This document shows positions 1 to 10,609 of a stretch of DNA of 64,000 nucleotides, piece after piece. Within the stretch, counting starts at the first letter, position 1; the number at the start of each line of letters is the position of its first letter. Origin of the DNA: Scleromitrula shiraiana (Eukaryota; Ascomycota; Leotiomycetes; Helotiales; Sclerotiniaceae); NCBI GenBank assembly GCA_028455995.1, contig JABELC010000001.1, positions 4,018,501-4,082,500 on the forward strand, read 5' to 3'. A model generated the notes under the pieces. That model was not told the DNA's origin. It did no database searches and was given only the letters and a program-made list of their open reading frames with translations. The translations under genes were made by a program, and so were the position numbers.

Positions 1-68
1 ACCTGAAGCAGATTTTCCTCCTCCTCAGATTCAATTCCAATATGAAAGTTTTCGGTTCGAAATGCCAT
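1..68 (-). CDS. Possible 5' end of a gene leaving the window
   Basis: Reading leftward from an ATG at 68, the frame stays open to the window edge and gives 22 residues that end in a run of glutamates. The DNA upstream (69-470) is AT-rich and promoter-like. No family can be recognised from so little, and this could be chance. Confidence 0.3.
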   Translation of the reverse strand, partial: MAFRTENFHIGIESEEEENLLQ

Positions 69-1564
69 GATATCGTTGCACGAATGCGACTCTGTAGCTA
101 GATATTAACCTTAATCTGAATTATTGAAGTTGATCGAATAGATTGAGAATACAAATTGTGGATGTTGATATTTGGGTTGGAGAATGTCGAAGAATAAAAC
201 AAAAATAGGAAGACAAGTATTTGAGATTGGATGGTATATTATTCCAATATAGTAGCAGACTGATGCTTCTAGTGAATACTACATTGAATATCGCTGGATA
301 ATTTGTTCATATATGGGCCCTATATCCCAACTTCACCTTTGAAATTCTAATCTTTCCTACTTTTGGTTACTATCTAAGCTTCCTTTCGACTTTGGACCCT
401 TTGAAATTCGCAAGCAATCGATATTAAACCCCTAATTTCTCAACTAGTATCATATCTTACTGTGAAAACGTGGAATACTGTGATGAGAAACCAAATGTAG
501 AAAGTGATAGTTTTGACTATAGAGAACAACACATATCAATCATCAGGCGTAGTGATAAATTTCAGCCATTATTAAAGTGTTACAATGCACGAACCTCGAA
601 AAATAACACATACAGAGTCCCGAAAATCTATCAGTTGGGTTGCATCTACTATGGTGTTACTGGTTTAAGGGGCGGTAATGACACGATGCTTATATAAGAA
701 CTTACTGTTCAAAAGATGCAGGCTGGGGTTAGACTTACGTAAGCGCTCCGAACATCTTCATTTCGACATTTGAACCTCTCCAATACAAAAGATTCTCTCC
801 TTGTTGTTTTAGGTCGCTAATACTCTCCAGTAGTGCGGGGGTAAAGATTAAATGGTAGGGGGTAGGGTATAAATACTGAAGTTGCTTCAGCTCCATGTTG
901 AGAAACCTAGTAGAATTAGCCATCGTAAGTTCACTGCCTTGCTGTACTTCACAAGAAATGTTTGAAAATTGAAAATTTTCTTGGTCTCTGTACAAAACAG
1001 GTGATAGAGGGCAATGGAAACCGCCGATTAAAATCTAGAATCTTGTGTTAGTGGATTTCACCCGCAAGCCAAGTCCCCGATGCATTGGTGAGATTGAAAT
1101 TTTTTGTGACCACAAAACCCAGCTTACGCGCAAGGTGCATAGAATCTTGGCTATGCCCCACTTCCTGTGTACTTACAACATCAATCAGTCAGCTACCTGT
1201 CTACTTGGTATTAATACCTTGGCTGACAACTTGGCTTACTGGTTAACTACCAGTTGTCGAGGATAGAATATTGAGCCTGAGTGATACTGTTCCCCGAAAT
1301 CTGAATAACTGCATTCAGCCCTCAAAATGGAGAAAACTCTGCACAGATTTACTCGACCACGCCGAAAGAGCGACGACGTTCGATGTGAACAGTCTCTTGT
1401 TCAGCTATGACAAGACAAGCAATGTCCTCTCCGAGTGAGAGTATATATAACCTGTTGTCATTACAGTCACTGGTACTCAACATCCAGATATTAAATACAT
1501 TAACTTGGCAAGAAAATCATTTATCAGCACATAATAATTCCCTAATATCAACGCAAGAATCGCC
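69..1564. other. Intergenic, no supported gene
   Basis: There are only short open frames. One on the minus strand (995 to 735) contains an internal ATG and runs straight into a good splice donor (GTAAGTC at about 735). It could therefore be a single exon of an unrecognised gene, but no partner exon is evident. Otherwise I see nothing here. Confidence 0.4.
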
Positions 1565-3632
1565 ATGTTTGAACTACCAAGCAAAGACACTTACGTTCGG
1601 ATTGAGAGCAAGAGAGTAAGCCATCATGTTTCCATCACCTTGCTTCGTTGATCTAACCATTGGTTTTCCTAATAGACCGGTAAAGTTTTGGCAGATGATA
1701 ATGATGAGCTCTACCATACGGATAAAGAGCCAGTGAAATCAGAGCATTGGTGGAAAATCATTCCAGTGGATGGCCAATCTGATAGGTACATCATCAAAAA
1801 TTGCACCACTGGGCGTGTGCTTTGGTGTCGTGACAAAAATCGCCGTGCTGGTGCAATCGACAGTGATGGGAAGTGGACCGATAACTGGTTTACCTTGTAA
1901 GCACACTCAGTTTCTTGATTTCATGCTCTCAATTCAGTCCGATGTTCTAATTCAGTGGTTTAGTGACGAAACTAAAGGTCCCGGAATGAGTGGTACCTTT
2001 CGTATTCGCTGTCCATCAACAAATTGTGTTCTTGTATCGCGTACTGACAGAAAACCTGAAGTGGATGGCTATCACTTGGATGATGACAACACACCGGACT
2101 ATGAGGACCAACATTTCCTATTCAACTTTGAAGACTCAGAAATGGACAGCATTGAATACGATCTTGGTCTTGCGAAGAGATCCGGAACAAAGCCTTCCGC
2201 AATCGCAGATCAGGATCTGGAGAATCTAACGACGACTGAGCAGATTCAAACCTTCACCTACAACGAGGACAAGGCAGAAGAACATACTTTCGAGCATTCC
2301 CACGGCTTTGAGGTTTCTGCATCTCAAAAAATCAAGATGGGATCCTGGCCCATTTGGGCTGGGGAGTTTGAAATAAAAGTCAGCCAAAAGAATGAATGGA
2401 AGATTGGTACTAAGAACACTATAACAACAAAGTGGGGTATCAGTCAAGCTCTGAAGGTTCCAGCAAACAGTGTATATACGGCTACTTTGACAGCCACACA
2501 GATGACGCTGACGGTGCCTTACAAGATGACTTGGATTGCCAAAGACTCTGGTGCGAAAAACGTCTCTTATGGTGTTTACACGGGCGTTGCATATTATGGC
2601 GCTTCTTGCAGTGTTAAGCCGAAGAATGGTAGCCCCGCGAAGACCGCCACAGAAAATAGATCATTCGAGGATGATGCCGGAGAAGGAGGAACTGAGCAAG
2701 AAGACTCCATCAAGCAGTATGATGATGGAACGGTTGAGCAATCATATAACAATGAAGAATACGTCGAAGAGTCTCAAAGTTATGGAAACAATGTAGAGCA
2801 GGAAGAAAATTATAGCGCAGAGCAGGAGCAGCCATATGGTAGAGAGAGAGAAGGTTACGACAATGGTGCAGAGCAGAGAGAAGCCGAGACTGAGAAACCA
2901 AAGCAGCAGTATGATGGAGAGGGTCAAAGTTTTGGTAACGGAGCGGACCAAGGAGAAAGAGATAATGTGGAGACAGAGCAGTCTTATGACACACAAGAAT
3001 CGTTTGAGCAAGGCCAAAACCAGTTCTACTCGAACAATGCAGAGCAAGAGGAAGAAACTCCTGCGGAAGATGAATATACTGAGAAAATATCATATGAAGA
3101 TGGCTATAGTAATGAGGATACCCGCCAGTCATATGAGGAACAGCCAGATCAGCAGGAGATAACCTCACAGCGTGAGGATTACAGCCAGTCGTACAACACC
3201 GGCTACCAACAGAACGAATCTGAGGAGATCGAAGAACGTACGTCCTACGAAGAGGAACCGACTCAGCAGTATACCAACGAGCGAAAATCATACGGAAATA
3301 GCAACAACTATGAACAGCGTCAATACGAAGAGTCACAGGAAGAGAACCAATCTCCCGAAGTCTCAAGATCAACCTATCGAAACAATGCAGAATCGTACTC
3401 TGGAGACTATAGTCAACAATCTTCTGACACTACTCCTTACTATAGTGAGCGAGTGAACAATAAGAATGCCGAGGAAAGATCATATGAATACCCCAGTCGA
3501 TCGCGTAGAGACAATAGCTTCAATGAGCAGAGTTACTCTGGATACAACCGAGAAGAGAATAGCAACAGCTACGGTCAACTTTCTGAGTATACTTACGAAG
3601 ACAATACCAGGTCATGGTACAATAGGTACTAG
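1565..3632 (+). CDS. Beta-trefoil lectin / aerolysin-like protein with acidic Q/Y-rich tail
   Basis: Three exons (1565-1615, 1676-1896, 1964-3632) give about 646 residues. The second intron must end at the later AG (1963) to keep the frame. Residues ~1-150 look like a ricin-type or fungal beta-trefoil lectin (WWKIIPVDG, W-rich repeats). Residues ~150-317 have the alternating Ser/Thr-rich beta strands of an aerolysin-type pore-forming module (TFEHSHGFEVSASQKIKMG, then ALKVPANSVYTATLTATQ). Laetiporus lectin LSL is the known example of this pairing. Residues ~320-646 are a low-complexity tail rich in Glu, Gln, Ser, Tyr and Asn with repeats such as SYGNN and EQEE. There is no signal peptide. By family the role would be glycan binding and membrane insertion, used for example in defence; whether this protein forms pores is not known. 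Both domain calls are made by eye. Confidence 0.75.
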
Positions 3633-4468
3633 CCGGCTCAGATGCCTTATAGCATGGCCCAATTCGAGAGACCGATATTGGATATAACGACGCGCAGCTA
3701 CTTTATCTAGCCCATGATATTTTCCTTTTCTCTGTAGGAGAATTGCCATACATCAGCATCTCCTATGTTTTGTTTTAGCCACAAAAGAGCGTAATTTTCC
3801 ATTGTTTAGATAGATTTCTTATTCCATGTAGTTCATCGTCTCGCAATATAATTTACCATCATTGCACTATTGTCCAATATATCACTTCCACTTCCCTGTG
3901 AGCCTCACTTGTGTTGAGCACCTTTAGGCCCAGGGTCGTATAAATCTCCCAAGAATAAAGAAAGTGTGATCTTGTTGGCCTCATATATAGACTTTTGTTC
4001 CTGAAGTGAAAATGAGTTTTATTCATCTATCTTTACAGTAAATCTGGTTTCGCGTTTAATGGAGGGGAAGTTTTGATAAGACCGATAAACTTCGGGCCCA
4101 AGCCAACCTCACCTCAAATCACAAAATCCACCCAGAGAATCTCCCAGTATTTTCCATCAACGTGCGACTCTCAAATACTTTTTGACAATTTCATTGTGGT
4201 CATATATCAGCCAATAATGATTTGAGCCAATTCACATGAAATGGCAATATGATCCAATCGGCAGCACCCCGAACTGCAAGATAAATTGATATTCATCAAT
4301 TGGTGCATGCGCCAGATGGGTGTTAGTGGATATGGTTTCTGTGACTCAATCGAAGCCCAACGTCATACACTCCTAAATATTACTAACCATCTTATCATGT
4401 TCACAAGGCCGCAGAGCTTGGATCGATCAATTGACTTTTCTTCTTAGTAGGTAGGTAGGTAGCCAGCA
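3633..4468. other. Intergenic: 3' UTR then P450 promoter
   Basis: There is no coding signal. A short tandem run of TAGG units (about 4446-4462) lies just ahead of the P450 start codon. Confidence 0.5.
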
Positions 4469-5978
4469 ATGGGTATCCTCGAGATAGTGGTTGGTCAATT
4501 GACTACAAAACCTATCTTAACGCTTACCATCAGCACGATTGTCCTCCTCCTCATTCGCTGCATCTACCGCTGCACATTTCATCCTCTCTCACATATTCCC
4601 GGGCCTCTTCTCCCCAAGCTCACATCCCTTTGGTTGTACTATCACTCGTATATCGGCGACGAAGCAAGCGCCATTCACGCTATCCATCAACGCTACGGCC
4701 CCATTGTACGCATATCACCCATCGAAGTCGATATCTCAGACGCCGATGCAATAAACGCTATCTATATAGCCAAAGGTGGATTTATCAAAGCGCCTTATTA
4801 TGGAAATTTCGACGTCGATGGACATAAAACATTGTTCTCGGTGACGGATAATGAACATCGAGCTCCACGAGCGAAAGCCATTACGCCGTTATTTTCAACC
4901 AAAAGTATAAGAGACAATGAAGCTGCGTTATATGAGTGTGTCAGTACATTAGTGTGGAGGATACAGGAAGAGTCTCAGAAGAAGAATCCAGTCAATATTC
5001 TTAATCTCTCAAGGAGTTTGGCTTTGGATGCTATTTCTACACATCTTTTTCGGGAAAATTATAACGGGACATCAGAGAAAGGGGGCCGCTTGTCAGCTTC
5101 AGCTTTTGTAGATGCTTTTGTAGCCGTGGGAAGGTTTTTCTATCTACCAAGTAGGGTATTCCATTGGGTTATGTGGGTTATGGATAAGTATTTCATAAGT
5201 GATATGACATTAGAATCCATGGACGTCGTGGACAAATTTGTATCAAATCTGGTAGAAAACACATCTAAAGGATCTCAAAATTACCCTGGACGGCTGTTGA
5301 CACTGGGCCTGAGTGTCTCGGAAGTCAAATCACAGTGCAAGGATCTTATGTTTGCGGGGACAGATTCTACAGGTATGAATTTGGCAACGATTATTCGAGA
5401 ATTGGTTCTACATCCTGATAAGTATGAACACTCTGATGATGATGCTTGATAATTTTTAACTAAACGAAATGTATAGATATGAAATACTCCGTGCCGAAAT
5501 CCTGGCCAACAGCGGTCCCAATAAGCAAGATATCCAAAGCCTACCATACCTATCAGCCGTGATAAAGGAAGGTCTACGAGTGAGCATGGCGAATCCAGTA
5601 AGATTCCCCCACGTCGTACCAACAGAAGGCTGGACATTCAAAAACGTACATTTTCCATCCGGCTCAATCGTAGGCTGTTCACCCTTCGAACTTCACTACA
5701 ACGCCACCGCATACCCCAATCCACATGCCTTTGAACCTGAGAGATGGTTGGAAGGAAATGTAACGCCGGAAGCTAGTAAGCATTGGTTTGCGTTTGGGGC
5801 GGGTAGTAGAGCATGTATTGCGAGGAATTTGGCGACGGTGGAACTTTTTATGGGGGTGGAGAAGGTGGTTGAGAGTGATGTTTTAAGAGGGGCGAGAGTG
5901 GTTCAGGAGAAGATTGAGATTCTTGAGTGGTTTAATGCCTTTGTAAAGGCGGAGAAAATGGAGTTGATCTGGACATGA
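4469..5978 (+). CDS. Cytochrome P450 monooxygenase
   Basis: Two exons (4469-5421, 5477-5978) encode about 484 residues, normal for a microsomal fungal P450. An N-terminal membrane anchor (~10-32) is followed by the proline hinge HIPGPLLPKL. The I-helix oxygen motif AGTDST lies near residue 296, the ExxR motif (KEGLR) near 350, and PERW near 406. The haem loop FAFGAGSRACIARN has the iron-ligand Cys at about 431. The usual Gly two residues after the Cys is Ala, a tolerated variant. It would be anchored in the ER and use a P450 reductase to oxidise a small lipophilic molecule; the substrate cannot be read from sequence. No biosynthetic backbone gene lies beside it. Confidence 0.93.
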
Positions 5979-6151
5979 AAAACCTAGTAAAATCTAGCTC
6001 TTGCCTACAGGATTTTTATATGCAGTACCAATCTGCCATATCATGTATGAGTCGGAATTTGGAAACACCCTAATCAATGTCTAAAAATGGTAATCAACTG
6101 TTTATATATTGAAACCGAATTCTTTATTCTTTTTAAAAACACCAACAAAAA

Positions 6152-7673
6152 TTAATCTATCATCATGGTATCATCACCATCCACAGTGGGACCCTCAGGC
6201 TCAAGAACCACACCTCTTCCTCTTCCTGCAAGCAACTCTCGTCTCACCTCAGGACCAATCGCCGAATGACCTTTCGTTAACAGTAAATCTAACAATGACT
6301 CTCTCTGATCTTCTGTGATATCATTCCTGTATCTTTGAGCGAATGCCAAGAGACATTGATGCCAAATGACTGGTAATTTAGCATCACCTGACTCTCTTAT
6401 ACCATCCATTCCAGATTCGAAATCTTCAGGTCTAACACTAGCTGGATCGACACTCTTGAATCGTAAGAAATGGAATACCAGGGCATCAATGACTTGGTAA
6501 GGTAAAGCGTATTTCTTATCCAATAATGCCTTGATGAAGATATTTGTGGCTCCACCACCTTCTGTTCCGGCAGATGATTCTTGTGCTGCAATATCGCAGA
6601 GTCCTTTAATCGCGGCTGCGGAATGTAGAACTGGGATGGAAACTCGTACCAGAACACCTGAAATAATACGGGCCTCACGTAGAGTACAAGTACCACTAGC
6701 GACCAATGGAAATAAGAACCCCTTGAAAAATGCAGCTGGTTTATAAAGTCCCTTCTTCAACGCTCTGAAAAGATGAACATTCAAATGATTGGTCTCATGG
6801 ATATCTTCGCGGACTTTTTCCAGTAACACCATCTCCATGAATCGTTGTGCGATGGCAGGTGTTCTTGATACAAATATTCTCGTTGCCTCGTAGCATGCAT
6901 TTGCGGTCCATTTATCGGGTCGAGTGATTTCGAGGATGTTCTCCCAGTTTGGAACGGTTGGAAGGATCTTGAATGGCTTGGGCAATTTTCCTGATTTATA
7001 TCGTGATAATATCAAACCAATTCTATAATACTGTTAGCAATTTGAAATGATTCCCTTCTCCAAAAGAGACGCACTTTGTGTAAACTTCCAACACTTTTGG
7101 ATGCACTTCAAAACCGTCATCTGGTGGCCCAGATGGACGCGCTCCAGGCTGTCCTGATTGTTTCGCCTCAAATTGTGCAATCCTCTCCAAAATTAATGCC
7201 GTCAAATCTGTGCTCTGCTCTTCTTGTTCCTCTTCATCAGCACCTCCCCATCCCTGCCTCAGAATCTGTGATGGATCATCTTCAGCTGGAAAGAATTTCC
7301 CAAATGTGTCACGATCTTCAGGTGCCAGCTCGACCAAGTCTGGAACATCATCCTCATCTCCCCATTCTTCTCCGCCTTCATCATCGTCGAACGCTGGTTC
7401 TTCCTCGTCCTCAAATCTGGATTCAAAATCGAACGCTACATTGGGTTTCGCGGGTTGATTCTCTGCTTCGGCTTCGTCGGCAAGTTCTTGTCCAATTTTT
7501 AAAATTCTCCGCGACGACTTCGAGTCTACAAAATTCTCTTCTCCCTCTTCATGTCTTGATTTTCTTTTCGATGATTTCGTTTTTAATGGACCACTAGCTA
7601 TTAAATCATCTTCAAGTGGGTTATGTCTTCTTCCTTGTCTCGCCATTTCTTTGGGGCTTAGTGCTTTCGGCAT
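6152..7673 (-). CDS. ENP1: Essential nuclear protein 1 / bystin, 40S ribosome biogenesis
   Basis: Two exons on the minus strand (7673-7075, 7022-6152) encode about 489 residues. The first third is charged and disordered, with basic stretches (KTKSSKRKSRH) and an acidic Asp/Glu run typical of nucleolar proteins. The bystin domain begins around the splice junction (VLEVYTK, then GLILSRYKSGKLPKPFK) and runs to the C terminus, with family signatures WTANACYEATRIF and LPYQVIDALVFHF. Enp1 binds pre-40S particles in the nucleolus and accompanies them to the cytoplasm for 20S pre-rRNA maturation. It is divergent from the neighbouring amine oxidase, sharing about 390 bases of promoter DNA, and convergent with the P450. 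Confidence 0.95.
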
Positions 7674-8015
7674 TGTTGCGTTGTGGGAAATTTGTGGTGA
7701 GAGTTGAATATATTTTATTAATTGAGATGGAATTTCGAATAAATTTCGAAAAGTTCAAAATTATTTTCGGCGCTAAGATAAGCTTCCCCGCCAATGAGAT
7801 AGACTAGCTGCTTTAGTCGTATTACGTTTGACGTTATATAAACTGTAATATCTCGATACAAAACTTCAGAAGTTCCATTAAGGCGGCGATGGTTATGACT
7901 ACATAATACTCTCGTACTGCATTTTGGCTCAATAAATAGATTCAACTCTTCCATCAATTTGGAAATACCTTCACATAGTAAGTACTTATGAATGTTTGAT
8001 TTGGCATTATTGTTG

Positions 8016-8049
<34 letters not shown>

Positions 8050-8061
8050 GACTTCCACAAT
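7674..8061. promoter_or_regulatory. Divergent promoter region with a CAT repeat
   Basis: This is the shared upstream region of ENP1 (minus) and the amine oxidase (plus). A trinucleotide repeat of CAT units fills about 8016-8047, just before the oxidase start. The frame upstream of that ATG is open through the repeat (poly-His), but no in-frame ATG precedes it, so I treat it as 5' UTR. Confidence 0.5.
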
Positions 8062-9444
8062 ATGTCAACTCAAACCACCACCTCTTATCTCATAGTGGGA
8101 TCAGGAGTTTTTGGCACATCTACAGCTTACCATCTTTCTATTGCACACCCAAACTCCTCTATCACACTTCTTGATCGTTCAACATCATTTCCTTGTTCTC
8201 TTGCTGCTTCGTATGATTACAATAAAATCGTTCGTGCCGACTATGGTAATATATTCTATTGCGAACTTGCCCTTGAAGCACGTGAAGCTTGGAAAAACGA
8301 TCCTCTATACAAACCATTCTACCACGAATCCGGACTTGTAAATGTTGATGATACGGGGCTTGGGAGGAAAATTATTAGAAACTACGAGAAGCTAGGAACT
8401 CAAGATCATCAGGCTACTATTGTTTCACTAGATGAGATGAAGGAGATGTACGGTGGACTTTTCAAAAGGGCAGACTGGAGAGGAGCGAAAGATGTGTTCT
8501 TGAATCAGAGAAGTGGATGGGCCGAGGCCACAAAAGCTGTGAGTAGAGTTGTTGAGTTGGCAGAAGAGAATGGTGTGAAGTTTCTTCAGGGTGATGTTGA
8601 AAGTCTTGTTCTAGATGAATATGGTAGATGTTTGGGTGTGAAGACCAGAGATGGTAGAGTTTTGCAAGCAGATAAGGTTATTTTGTCAACAGGTGCAGGA
8701 ACGGCGAAACTACTTGCGAGTAGCTCCTCAAAATTTGATATTCAAGCTGATGATCGAATCACTGCTGCTGCAGTTGTGGTCGGTCATGTACAGCTGAAGC
8801 CAAATGAGCATGAGAGATTCAAACATACTCCGGTGTTTATTCATAGTCTTGGGAATGTTCTAGGTAAGTCATGAACTAAAAGTAGTTATGCACCAACATT
8901 GAATTGGGTATAGGCGAAGTATTACCTCCCACTCCAGATGGCATATTCAAATTTTGTGTGGATGTGAGTTTCAAAAATACAACAAAAGATGAGAATTCGG
9001 AGCGAATGATATCGGCCCCACCGACTACACCCGAGCAAGCACAACATACTGTATCCCAAAATCTCAAAGATGAATGTTACCGAGTAATGAGAGGTATATA
9101 TGGAGAGGAGGCCAATGACTTAGAGTTTAAGTCTTTTCGAATATGTTGGTATGTTTAGCTACAACACTGATTCATACGACTACTCACAAATCCATAGGGA
9201 TGGAATTACACCAAATCAAGATTTCATCGTCTCTGCTCATCCCCGTTGTCACAATTTGTACGTCGCCACTGGCGGATCGTTCCATGGGTGGAAGTTTCTG
9301 CCAATCATCGGGCGATATGTGGTAAAGTTATTAGATGGTGAGCTGAATGACGATCTTGTAAGAAGATGGGCTTGGGATCGTGATCAACAAGGAAGTGCGC
9401 ATGAAAAGATCATACCCAAGCGAGAATTGAGGGATTTAACATGA
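8062..9444 (+). CDS. FAD-dependent amine oxidase, fructosyl amino acid / sarcosine oxidase type
   Basis: Three exons (8062-8863, 8914-9148, 9198-9444) give about 427 residues. The FAD-binding GxGxxG lies at residues 13-18 (VGSGVFG), followed by SYDYNKIVRADYG, which resembles the substrate/flavin loop of fungal amadoriases. The C terminus has the second flavin signature ATGGSFHGWKFLPIIG. Between them is RICWDGITPNQDF, where the Cys fits the covalent 8alpha-S-cysteinyl FAD link of this family. The expected reaction is oxidative deglycation or demethylation of a secondary amine with release of hydrogen peroxide. I see no clear C-terminal PTS1 signal (it ends LRDLT). Substrate choice between fructosyl amino acids, sarcosine and pipecolate is open. 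Confidence 0.85.
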
Positions 9445-9617
9445 TTCCAATTTCAGAACAACGAAATCTATCTATCTACCTATCTAATGAAAACTCGAAC
9501 CTACTACACGTCTGACTCAGACTACCAGTGCTAGAATGAGGATTTCAATGCCATTAGGTTTGCATCTCCAGAATTATGTAGCTTCTTGAAAATATCATCC
9601 TCGTGATCCTCTCAAAC

Positions 9618-10609
9618 TTAAACAAGAATTTGAGCTTCTCCAGGAATGAGAGTTCCGTTGGTAATAGCATATCCGTGAGCCCTAGCGACTAAAGAGTATG
9701 GTACCAAGTATCTAAATCTTGGTCAGTGTTCCGGGTCAATGGTAGAATTTCCAAGGATAACTTACTTGTCAAGGAATGGAAGGACCTCTGCGGCACCAGG
9801 TGTGTTTCGCCTATCAACCAATCAGTATGTATGATTACCATGATCAAGTATAGATACATACCAATCTCTCATCAAATCCATGGTAACTCCAAACAGCCCC
9901 ATGAGATGGACACCTGCTTGCTCCATACGTCTGTTGGCATCAGCAGCGAGCTTATCATTTAAAGTTCCGCTAGCTTCAGTATTGGCCCAAACATCGTAAC
10001 CCGCCTCGATAAGCGAGAGAGCGAGGAAGGAAGTGCCTTGAAATGTGTGTTGGTTACAAGACTAATGTGCGAGTGAATTTGTGAGTGAATTTGGGTTAAC
10101 TCACAAACTTCAGTGACGATTCCTCCGATAATCAACTGTTTCTTGCCTGTAGCCTCAACTGCGGCACGAAAATCGGCGTTATCCCAGGCATTGACTTCTC
10201 CTTGTCGCTTAATGTATGGGGCCGTGGGATGCATCTGCGATAGTCAGCATCAATTAAACTCAGAGTAACATTTGAACCTACGGTGATGATCTCCTCTGGA
10301 AGGGCACTGTTTGGTCCTGTCTCTGCAGAGGTGGTCAAGATTGTTGGAAGGTCGAAAACATTGGCGAGAGCTGCGTGACCTAGCAGAGATTGTCGAAAGA
10401 CGACTGCATCATAATCTCTCACGATCTCGGAAAGTCCAATTTGATGGTCGATCACGAGTAGTGCCGCATCGCTTTTGTTCAAACGATCGAAAGTGTATCC
10501 TATGATCTGGTCAGTATACTGCCGGATTTTGCATGTGGTAAAACGCCAACATACCTTGGACAGCCACGGCTGAGGCCAAGATCAAAGAGTAGGCGCTGGA
10601 GAACTTCAT
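9618..10609 (-). CDS. Secreted isochorismatase-family cysteine hydrolase
   Basis: Six exons on the minus strand (10609-10555, 10499-10282, 10234-10105, 10036-9862, 9810-9766, 9711-9618) give 238 residues. Every junction keeps phase. Residues 1-18 form a signal peptide-like stretch (MKFSSAYSLILASAVAVQG). The isochorismatase fold follows, with catalytic Asp36 (LLVIDHQ), a Lys near residue 100 (YIKRQGEVNAWDN) and nucleophile Cys135 (GGIVTEVC). The codon for Cys135 is split by the third intron. Such YcaC/nicotinamidase-like enzymes hydrolyse amides, imidates or vinyl ethers; the substrate is unknown. In plant-associated fungi, secreted relatives have been linked to salicylate-precursor hydrolysis, but nothing here proves that role. 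Confidence 0.88.

Noticed and set aside
2710..3372. 220-codon minus-strand frame
   Set aside because: It is antisense to the repetitive tail of the aerolysin-like gene, and its composition mirrors that repeat.
7996..8061. Poly-His N-terminal extension of the amine oxidase
   Set aside because: No ATG opens this frame; the His codons come from a CAT repeat in the leader.
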